The notes beneath the pieces were generated by a model, which was not told the origin of the DNA, ran no database searches, and saw only the letters and a program-made list of their open reading frames with translations. A DNA stretch of 64,000 nucleotides from JALYXI01 sp963716685 (GTDB taxonomy: Bacteria; Acidobacteriota; Terriglobia; Bryobacterales; Bryobacteraceae): assembly GCA_963716685.1 (NCBI GenBank), contig CAVQTR010000006.1, positions 248,001 to 312,000 of the forward strand, in the 5' to 3' direction. A program made the translations under genes and the position numbers. Shown in pieces: positions 1-6,706 of the stretch; within the stretch, counting starts at the first letter, position 1; each line of letters starts with the position of its first letter.

Positions 1-769
1 AGTGAAACTGCTGAAGCAGCGCAGTTTTCTAATCTCGAATATCGCCATGTTCATGCTGGGCATCGTGCTCTTCGGCACCACGCTGCTGGTGCCGCAGATG
101 CTGCAGCAGCTGTTCGGCTATACCGCGGAGGAAGCAGGAATGGTGCTTTCCCCTGGCGGCATAGCCGTCATACTCCTGCTTCCCTTCGTTGGCATGATGA
201 TCTCCCGCGTGGACGCCCGGCTTCTCATCGCCTTCGGGTTCCTAGTCACGTCGCTCGGTCTGTTCCACCTGAGCCACATCACGCTGGACATCAGCTTCGG
301 TGAGGCCGTGTGGGCGCGCGTCTATCAAGCCGCCGGCATTGCGTTCCTGTTCATTCCTATCCAGACCGTCGCCTATATTGGAATGGCGCGCGAAAAGAGC
401 AACTCCGTCTCTGGCATAACCAACCTGTCGCGCAACATCGGCGGCAGCGTCGGCATTTCGCTGGTCACCACCTTGCTGGCGCGGCGCGCGCAGTATCACC
501 AGTCCGTGCTCTCGGTGCACACCGACAACTTCACGCAGAACTTCCGCAATGCGGTAAACGGTGCCAGCAACACCCTGCTCGCGCACGGCGCCACGCCCGC
601 CAGCGCGTCACACCGGGCCTACGGGCTGATTTCGAACAGCATCTACCGCCAGGCCACCATGGAATCGTATCTGGACGTTTTCCGGCTGCTCGGCATCGGA
701 ACCGCCATCCTGGTCCCCTGCGTCTTCATCATGAAGAAGGCGCGCGCCTCACACGCCGCCGCGCACTAA
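1..769 (+). CDS. DHA2-family MFS drug efflux transporter, C-terminal part
   Basis: The frame is already open at the window edge and ends at a TAA, so only about the last 255 residues are present. They hold about five to six hydrophobic helices, a long polar loop (visible residues about 165-225) and a final helix with a short basic tail. This is the layout of the C-terminal half of 14-helix EmrB/QacA proton antiporters, which expel drugs across the inner membrane. The GTG at base 2 is internal, so the true start lies upstream. No EmrA or TolC partner is visible. The next gene starts 22 bases downstream on the same strand. Family call is from overall sequence; substrate unknown. Confidence 0.8.
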   Translation, partial: VKLLKQRSFLISNIAMFMLGIVLFGTTLLVPQMLQQLFGYTAEEAGMVLSPGGIAVILLLPFVGMMISRVDARLLIAFGFLVTSLGLFHLSHITLDISFGEAVWARVYQAAGIAFLFIPIQTVAYIGMAREKSNSVSGITNLSRNIGGSVGISLVTTLLARRAQYHQSVLSVHTDNFTQNFRNAVNGASNTLLAHGATPASASHRAYGLISNSIYRQATMESYLDVFRLLGIGTAILVPCVFIMKKARASHAAAH

Positions 770-791
770 GGCTACATTGGGATAGATCGGC

Positions 792-2177
792 ATGGCAGGG
801 CCTCCTGGCGCATTTTTCGGATTTCGATTGCTGCTGCTGGCGGTTATCGTCATAGTGAATGCGTTTTTCGCCGCCTCCGAAGTGGCTTTGCTCTCCGTGC
901 GCGATTCGCGCCTGCGCCAACTGGCGGAAAGCGGCGTGGCCGGCGCCCGTGATGCCCTCAGCCTCCTTGCCCATCCGGAGCGCCTGCTTTCGGTCACTCA
1001 GGTAGGTGTCACGCTCGCAAGCCTGGGGCTCGGCTGGGCCGGAGAAGACACCCTTTACCAGCTGCTGCTCAGCCCGGTGCATCTGTTCTATTCGGGAACG
1101 CCCGCCCCCTTTGCTTCGCGCCTGCTGCATGGAGCCACCTTCGCCCTGGCTTTCCTGATCATGACGTATACGCACGTTGTCATCGGTGAAGTCGTCCCCA
1201 AGAATCTGGCCATCGCCAAAGCCGATCGCCTCGCCGTGACCGTCGCCCCGGCCCTGTTGATCTTCACGCGAATCGCCGGGCCGTTTATTTACGTCATCGA
1301 ACACTCGGCTTCCGTGATGACGCGCGCGCTTGGAGTGGACCGGCGACGTCACTCCGGCGGACACTCCACCGAAGAGATTCGCTTCATCGTCAGCTCGAGC
1401 CGCGGCTCCGGGCATCTGCCCGAAGTGCAGGAAGACATGATCCACCGCATTCTCGATCTCGACGAGCTCTCCGTGCGCGAGATTATGATTCCGCGCAACC
1501 AGATCGTGTCCGTTCCCGTGGAAGCTTCGCTCGACGATGTGCTGCACACCATGATCGACCAGCAGCACTCGCGCCTGCCTGTCTACGAAGGGCGTCCTGA
1601 ACAGATTCTGGGCATTCTGTTTTTCAAGGACATGGTGCGTCTGTGGCAGGAACGGCGCGCTGCGCTGCGGGCCGGGCGCGTGCCGCGGCCCTTCGACCTG
1701 CGTCACCTCATCCGCAAACAGCTGGTGGTGCCGGAAACCAAGCCCCTCATGCAGATGCTCGATGAATTCCGCCAGGGCAAATCGCATATGGCGCTCGTGG
1801 TGGATGAATTCGGCACCATCTCCGGTCTGCTGACCGTCGAAGATGTTCTCGAGCAGATCGTCGGCGAAATCGAAGATGAGTTCGACGATGCGCCGGAACT
1901 GGCCCAGCCCGAATCCGCCGAAACAGTCCTCGACGGAGCCACGAAAATCCGCGACTTCGAAAACCTCTACGGCGCGGAAATCCCGACCGAAGCCGGCTTC
2001 GAGACGCTTGCCGGATTTCTGCTTTACAAGCTGGGCCACATCCCCAGACGCGGGGAAAGCGTGGAGCATGAAGGACGGCGATTTACAGTGGATTCCGTCG
2101 AGCGAAATCGCATCACCGGCGTGCGCGTAGAACGCCTGGAAGAAAATCCCGCGGAAAGGGAACCAACCAACAAATGA
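792..2177 (+). CDS. CorC/HlyC-type membrane protein (DUF21, CBS pair, CorC domain)
   Basis: 461 residues with the domain order of CNNM/CorC metal transporters. An N-terminal DUF21 membrane domain (about residues 8-190) starts with a hydrophobic helix followed by the FFAASEVALLSVR signature. A CBS pair follows (about 210-345, with the LPVYEG and LVVDEFGTISGLLT segments), then a C-terminal CorC_HlyC domain (about 365-445). Family members export or exchange Mg2+ or other divalent cations and sense nucleotides through the CBS pair; this is family knowledge. Its TGA overlaps the ATG of the cytochrome b gene (ATGA at 2174-2177), so translation of the two is probably coupled. Whether the metal transporter serves the molybdoenzyme pair is unknown. 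Confidence 0.88.
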   Translation: MAGPPGAFFGFRLLLLAVIVIVNAFFAASEVALLSVRDSRLRQLAESGVAGARDALSLLAHPERLLSVTQVGVTLASLGLGWAGEDTLYQLLLSPVHLFYSGTPAPFASRLLHGATFALAFLIMTYTHVVIGEVVPKNLAIAKADRLAVTVAPALLIFTRIAGPFIYVIEHSASVMTRALGVDRRRHSGGHSTEEIRFIVSSSRGSGHLPEVQEDMIHRILDLDELSVREIMIPRNQIVSVPVEASLDDVLHTMIDQQHSRLPVYEGRPEQILGILFFKDMVRLWQERRAALRAGRVPRPFDLRHLIRKQLVVPETKPLMQMLDEFRQGKSHMALVVDEFGTISGLLTVEDVLEQIVGEIEDEFDDAPELAQPESAETVLDGATKIRDFENLYGAEIPTEAGFETLAGFLLYKLGHIPRRGESVEHEGRRFTVDSVERNRITGVRVERLEENPAEREPTNK

Positions 2178-2848
2178 GACGGGTTGAGTTAAAGCACCTT
2201 CGGGCCATCCGATGGTTTCACTGGATCAACTTCCCCTTGCTGGCCATCATGATCTGGACCGGATTGTGGATCTACTGGGCAAATGACGTGTACCGCGTCG
2301 GGTTCGGCGATTTCACGCTGTTTCACTTCTTCCCCGACAGTTTCTATTCGGCTTTTCACGTCAACAACAAGCTGGCGCAGGGGATGGCCTGGCACTTCGT
2401 CTTCATGTGGATTTTCGCCATCAACGGCCTGCTGTACGTGCTCTATACCCTTGTGTCGGGCGAGTGGCGCAAAATGGTTCCAGGCCGGAATGCCCTGCGC
2501 GATGCCATCTACGTTACCCTGTACGATCTGCACCTCCGCAAAGAGATGCCGCCACAAGGCAAGTACAACGCGGCCCAGCAGATTTCTTACACGGCGATCA
2601 TCGTCATGGGGCTCGGATCGCTGATCACGGGCGTGGCGATCTGGCGCTATGTGCAGTTCGCGTGGCTTGCCGAGATTCTGGGCGGTTATAAAGCGGCGCG
2701 CATCGAGCATTTTCTGCTCACGCTGGGGTATGTGGGATTCTTTGTCGTACATGTGGGCCAGGTGATTCGCGCGGGCTGGAACAACGCGCGCGCCATGATC
2801 ACTGGTTATGAGATCGTCGACACGCAGGAGGTAGCTCATGAGCGATGA
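2174..2848 (+). CDS. Membrane cytochrome b subunit (b561/thiosulfate reductase type)
   Basis: 224 residues with four predicted membrane helices (about 14-34, 73-92, 137-156 and 179-199). Histidines at 16, 74, 179 and 193 sit in or next to the helices and could ligate two hemes b. The protein resembles the cytochrome b subunits of thiosulfate reductase and Ni/Fe hydrogenase, which pass electrons between quinones and a periplasmic enzyme. The following gene encodes an exported molybdopterin enzyme and its ATG lies inside the 3' end of this gene, so the two products likely form one membrane redox complex. Direction of electron flow and substrate cannot be read from the sequence. Confidence 0.85.
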   Translation: MRRVELKHLRAIRWFHWINFPLLAIMIWTGLWIYWANDVYRVGFGDFTLFHFFPDSFYSAFHVNNKLAQGMAWHFVFMWIFAINGLLYVLYTLVSGEWRKMVPGRNALRDAIYVTLYDLHLRKEMPPQGKYNAAQQISYTAIIVMGLGSLITGVAIWRYVQFAWLAEILGGYKAARIEHFLLTLGYVGFFVVHVGQVIRAGWNNARAMITGYEIVDTQEVAHER

Positions 2849-3572
2849 AGCCGATCGTTTGATGGCCCGAAAGACGCGCCGCAGCCTGCTCACCGGGGGC
2901 GTCGCCGCGGTTGCCGGGTTGGGGGCATGGGGATGGCTGATGTCCTCGGAAAACGAAGACGGCATTCACTGGCCTCTGCGGCGCGGGCTGCAGGCCGATG
3001 AGAAACTCTCTGAAGCCTGGTTCCGGGAACATCGCCTCGCCCGTGAATTTCCGCTGGATCGCGCCGTTCGCAAGGTCCGGCTGAACGAAGACTACGGCAA
3101 CAGTCCGGACACTGACCGCGCCACTTGGAAAGTGCGCGTGGAAGGCTCTTCCGCGCCGGCCGCCGATGTTCCGCTCGCCGCGATCAAAGCTCTTCCGCAC
3201 GCGGAGCATGTAACCGAACTGAAATGTATCGAAGGCTGGAGTGAGATCGTGCACTGGGGTGGCGCGCGGTTCGTGGACTTCGCCAAACAATACCCGCCCG
3301 CGCCCGGCATGAAGTATGTTTCCATGGTGACGCCCGACGAGGAATATTACGTAGGGCTGGATCTGGAAAGCGTTATGCAGCCGCAGACGCTGCTCTGCTA
3401 CGAGATGAGCGGCCAGCCTCTGGAAGACAGGCACGGCGCGCCGCTGCGCCTCTGCATCCCCGTCAAATACGGCATCAAGAACATTAAGCAGATTGGCAAG
3501 ATCGAGTACACCGCGACCAAACCCGACGATTACTGGGCTGAACGCGGCTACGACTGGTACGCCGGTCTATAG
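2838..3572 (+). CDS. Tat-exported molybdopterin-dependent oxidoreductase (sulfite oxidase/MsrP-like)
   Basis: 244 residues. The N-terminus carries a twin-arginine signal (KTRRSLLTGG, residues 12-21) before a hydrophobic Ala/Gly segment, so the folded cofactor-loaded enzyme is probably exported to the periplasm. Cys130 in ELKCIEGWSE is the expected molybdenum ligand of the sulfite oxidase fold, and the GxPLR and KYGIKNIKQIGKI segments fit that fold's cofactor pocket. It is shorter than true sulfite oxidases and lacks heme and dimerisation domains, like MsrP/YedY. The start overlaps the cytochrome b gene by 11 bases. Unlike MsrPQ, the partner is a b561-type cytochrome rather than MsrQ, so methionine sulfoxide reduction should not be assumed. 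Confidence 0.87.
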   Translation: MSDEADRLMARKTRRSLLTGGVAAVAGLGAWGWLMSSENEDGIHWPLRRGLQADEKLSEAWFREHRLAREFPLDRAVRKVRLNEDYGNSPDTDRATWKVRVEGSSAPAADVPLAAIKALPHAEHVTELKCIEGWSEIVHWGGARFVDFAKQYPPAPGMKYVSMVTPDEEYYVGLDLESVMQPQTLLCYEMSGQPLEDRHGAPLRLCIPVKYGIKNIKQIGKIEYTATKPDDYWAERGYDWYAGL

Positions 3573-4079
3573 CGCGTCCCAGACCAGGAACCCGATCATC
3601 GTCTTGCTGTCCTCGATTTCATTGGCGAGGATCATGCGCTTCACCTCGGCGCGGTCGAACCATTTGGTCTCGATCCGCTCGTCATCCATCGGCGTAGCCA
3701 TCCCGGCAATCAGGTCCGTGGCGAGGAAAATCGTCATTCTTTCCTGCAGGAAACCCGGCGAAGGATAAAAGCTGATCAATTCCTTCCAGGTCCCGGCGGA
3801 GTAGCCGGTTTCCTCTACCAGTTCGCGCTTCGCCGCGTCGAAGGCCGTCTCGCCTTCGTCGATCTTTCCGGCGGGAAGCTCCCACATCATCTTCTCCGCC
3901 GGCAGACGGTACTGGTGGACCAGCAGAATGCGATTCTCATCGACAGGCATCATGACCGCCGAACCGGGATGCCGCACAATGGAGCGCTCGATGACGAAGC
4001 CGGTTTCGTCTTCCGCGATGTCTTCGGTCACCCGGAATATCCGGGAATAATAGACTTCTTTGGACGATGTGAATTTCAT
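3567..4079 (-). CDS. NUDIX hydrolase, ADP-ribose pyrophosphatase type
   Basis: 170 residues from the ATG at 4079. A complete Nudix box lies at residues 71-93 (GKIDEGE, then REL and EETG), with the conserved glutamates that bind Mg2+. An upstream LPAEKMMWELPAG segment is typical of ADP-ribose pyrophosphatases, which cleave ADP-ribose to AMP and ribose 5-phosphate. The start is chosen because it overlaps the TGA of polX by four bases (ATGA) and gives a normal family length; the frame stays open further upstream but that would run into polX. It converges on the molybdoenzyme gene with a 6-base overlap. Exact substrate is not proven. Confidence 0.88.
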   Translation of the reverse strand: MKFTSSKEVYYSRIFRVTEDIAEDETGFVIERSIVRHPGSAVMMPVDENRILLVHQYRLPAEKMMWELPAGKIDEGETAFDAAKRELVEETGYSAGTWKELISFYPSPGFLQERMTIFLATDLIAGMATPMDDERIETKWFDRAEVKRMILANEIEDSKTMIGFLVWDAL

Positions 4080-5809
4080 GAATTTTTTGCTCGGATCGCC
4101 TGCGCAAACGCCGGCGCGGGAAGCGTGTTCAGGACATCCCCCGGTTCCAGCCAGCCGCGTCGCGCCGTGCTGACGCCAAAACGCATGTTCGCCAGATGTT
4201 TGGGGTGATGCGCATCGGTCGAGATGGTGAACTTCGCGCCTTTGGCTCGGGCTATACGCGTCATCTGGCCGGAAAGGTCCAGGCGCTCCGGGCTGGAGTT
4301 GATCTCGAACGCTACCCCGCGCCGCACTGCTTTCTCCGCCACCTGCTCGAAATCGTACGGATACGGGTCGCGGTTCAGCAGCAGACGTCCCGTGGGATGC
4401 CCAATCACCCGAAGCGACGGGCTCTCCAGCGCCCGGAGCAGCCGGTCGGTCATCTCGGCGGCTTCCATGTTCATGTTCCCGTGAACGCTGCCAATCACCC
4501 AATCAAGCTCCGCCAGCGCGTCTTCTTCCACATCCGTCCGTCCATCCTTCATAATGTCGCACTCCAGGCCGGCGAAGATGCGGATCCCGAGACCGCGGCT
4601 GTTGATCTCACGCACCCGACGGGCGAATTCCACCACCCGGCGCTCGTCCAGCCCGTTCGCCATCGAAAGAGCCTTGGAGTGGTCCGTAATCGCGATGTAT
4701 TCGTAACCCAGACCGCGCGCCGCCTCGGCCATCTCCTCCAGAGTGGCGCGGCCATCCGTTGCCGTGGTGTGCATGTGCACGTCGCCGCGCAGGTCGGAAA
4801 GCTTTATCAGGCGCGGCAGCGCGTCCGACTCCGCCAGTTCAATCTCGCCTTGGTTTTCCCGCATTTCCGGCGGAATCCACGCCAGCCCCAGCGCCCGGTA
4901 AACTTCTTCCTCAGTTTCGCCCGCCACGCGGCTCTCGTCCTCGGCGCGGAACAGGCCATACTCACTAAGTTTCAGACCCATTCGCACGGCCCGGACGCGG
5001 ATCGCGACATTGTGTTCCTTGCTTCCGGTGAAATACTGCATCGCCGCGCCGAAGCTCTCGCGGGGAAGCGCGCGCACGTCCACCTGCAGACCTTCGCGGC
5101 CCAGTTTCACGCTCGTTTTATTTACCCCGCGGCCCAGCACCTCGTGAACTCGCGGATACGTCGCCACCAGTTCCAGTGCGGCCGTTGCATCCGGACCCGT
5201 CACCAGCAGATCCAGATCGCCTACCGTTTCGCGGCCGCGGCGCAGACTGCCGGCCGGCAACACCGATTCCACTCCCGGCAGAGCCGCGATGGCGGCCGCG
5301 AGTTCGCCCGCGGCGGAATCGGCGAAACTGAGCAGAAAGCGGCCAGTACGAAGCTTATACTGCGCGATTGAGCGCAGCACCTTTTCCTCCAGCTTGGCTC
5401 CCATCCGCGGCAGCTCCCGGAGCTTCTGCTCGATGCAGAGGCGCTCGAGTTCTTCCATCGAACTCACTTGGAAATGCTGGAACAGCAGCGCGATTCCCTT
5501 CGGACCCAGCCCCTGAATTTTCAGAAACTCCAGAGAGCATGCCGGAAAGCGGGTCAGCAGTTCGTCGCGCCGTTCACACGAGCCCCGCTGGTCGATTTCA
5601 CGCAAAACCGCCGCGAGCCCCTTCCCGATCCCCGGAATATCAGTCACCTTGCGCGTGGAGTCGCGCAGAATCGCCGCCACGCTCACAGTTTGCCCCTCCA
5701 CCGCCGTCGCTCCATTGCGGTAACTGCGGATACGAAAGGAATCGTCACCCGCAATTTCCATCAGGTCCGCTGTTTCCCACAGAATACGTGCCAATTCTTT
5801 GTTATCCAT
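4076..5809 (-). CDS. polX: DNA polymerase/3'-5' exonuclease PolX
   Basis: 577 residues, the usual length for bacterial PolX. Helix-hairpin-helix segments occur at about 55-75 and 95-110. The family X nucleotidyltransferase signature GSLRRGRETVGDLD is at about 187-200, with metal-binding Asp198, Asp200 and Asp244 all present. A C-terminal PHP domain (about 340-577) begins with DVHMHTTATDG and keeps its metal-binding histidines. Bacterial PolX fills short gaps during base excision repair; the PHP domain gives Mn2+-dependent 3'-5' exonuclease activity. It is first in a two-gene unit with the NUDIX hydrolase. The ATG is followed by a natural MDNKELA start. Confidence 0.93.
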   Translation of the reverse strand: MDNKELARILWETADLMEIAGDDSFRIRSYRNGATAVEGQTVSVAAILRDSTRKVTDIPGIGKGLAAVLREIDQRGSCERRDELLTRFPACSLEFLKIQGLGPKGIALLFQHFQVSSMEELERLCIEQKLRELPRMGAKLEEKVLRSIAQYKLRTGRFLLSFADSAAGELAAAIAALPGVESVLPAGSLRRGRETVGDLDLLVTGPDATAALELVATYPRVHEVLGRGVNKTSVKLGREGLQVDVRALPRESFGAAMQYFTGSKEHNVAIRVRAVRMGLKLSEYGLFRAEDESRVAGETEEEVYRALGLAWIPPEMRENQGEIELAESDALPRLIKLSDLRGDVHMHTTATDGRATLEEMAEAARGLGYEYIAITDHSKALSMANGLDERRVVEFARRVREINSRGLGIRIFAGLECDIMKDGRTDVEEDALAELDWVIGSVHGNMNMEAAEMTDRLLRALESPSLRVIGHPTGRLLLNRDPYPYDFEQVAEKAVRRGVAFEINSSPERLDLSGQMTRIARAKGAKFTISTDAHHPKHLANMRFGVSTARRGWLEPGDVLNTLPAPAFAQAIRAKNS

Positions 5810-5951
5810 TTCAGCTAATCAATTCCCCTAATTCTGGTTATATACCGCCTTCATAGGCCTAATTCATTCAATTTAAACTGAGAAATCTATTGCCATTCAA
5901 TCACTCCGGCAGTTAAACTGACTCAATACCAGCTGCATCGGAGGATATGCA

Positions 5952-6617
5952 ATGCGATTGAGTTTATTCCGGATTACTGTAATGTCGGCGTGTGCCCTGG
6001 CATCTGAGGGACTGTGTATGGCTTCGGCCATCACGAATGCCGCTGGGATGGGGTCTCCTGCATTTACCCAAACCTTTGAAACACCGACACTTGCCTTTGA
6101 CTCCGTGATCGGAACCCAGTTCGGGGACGTCACCAGCACGACGCTCTTCTACGACGGAAATAACGGCGCCGGCAATCCCAATTGCGTCTTTTACCAGGAG
6201 AGCGGAAATTGCGTTACAAATTTCACTACAAATGGCGGGACTTATAACAACACGTTCTCCATTTTCTTTAGTGTTCCTCAGACGTATGCCGACTTTGCCA
6301 TGATTACCGGCGGCCAGGATTCGGAAACATTCACAGCTAAATTAAACGGAACCACCGTTGACTCTTTCATCGTCGTCGCGAATTCTGTTTATGACCAAAG
6401 TTCCACGCCTGTCATGGGCGTCGGCAACTACTTCGGCTTCTTCTTTTCAACTCAACAGTTTGACGAGATTGATGTCGCCACGACGGGTTCTCATGCGGTT
6501 CTGATCGATAATCTGCAGTACAGCGCCAGCGCTGTCCCGGAGCCAGGCACAATCGCACTGTTCGGTACCGGCCTCGTCGGGCTGGCCGTCCTGGTGCGCA
6601 AAAAACGCGCCGCCTGA
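5952..6617 (+). CDS. PEP-CTERM sorting domain protein
   Basis: 221 residues. The start has a strong GGAGG at 5940-5944, seven bases before the ATG. An N-terminal signal peptide (about residues 1-26) leads a Ser/Thr/Gly/Asn-rich beta-type domain with few charges. The C-terminus is a classic PEP-CTERM tail: VPEPGT, a hydrophobic helix, then RKKRAA. Such tails are recognised by exosortase, which cleaves and transfers the protein to the envelope or exopolysaccharide. No exosortase gene is in the window. The gene is flanked by divergent polX and a downstream terminator, so it is transcribed alone. The body shows no recognised enzymatic motif. Confidence 0.88.
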   Translation: MRLSLFRITVMSACALASEGLCMASAITNAAGMGSPAFTQTFETPTLAFDSVIGTQFGDVTSTTLFYDGNNGAGNPNCVFYQESGNCVTNFTTNGGTYNNTFSIFFSVPQTYADFAMITGGQDSETFTAKLNGTTVDSFIVVANSVYDQSSTPVMGVGNYFGFFFSTQQFDEIDVATTGSHAVLIDNLQYSASAVPEPGTIALFGTGLVGLAVLVRKKRAA

Positions 6618-6644
6618 AATACTTTTTTCAGCCTTTCTCCCGGA

Positions 6645-6676
6645 AGCCGGATCGCCTCAGGCGGTCCGGCTTTTTT
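6645..6676 (+). terminator. Rho-independent terminator after the PEP-CTERM gene
   Basis: A 12-base stem (AGCCGGATCGCC against GGCGGTCCGGCT, with one wobble pair) closes a loop of about three bases and runs directly into a T6 tract at 6671-6676. It lies 27 bases after the PEP-CTERM stop codon and before valS, so it separates the two transcripts. Confidence 0.88.
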
Positions 6677-6686
6677 CGTTTCCGCC

Positions 6687-6692
6687 TATAAT
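6687..6692 (+). promoter_or_regulatory. Candidate -10 box for valS
   Basis: A perfect TATAAT lies 14 bases before the valS ATG and just after the preceding terminator. No good -35 hexamer is found 16-18 bases upstream because the terminator occupies that position. If it is used, the valS leader would be only about seven bases and carries no Shine-Dalgarno. Confidence 0.35.
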
Positions 6693-6706
6693 TATAGTTT
6701 CCCTTC

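Noticed and set aside
5872..5922. Two copies of TTAAACTGA 40 bases apart before the PEP-CTERM gene
   Set aside because: The repeat is too short and AT-rich to separate from chance; no matching promoter or operator consensus.
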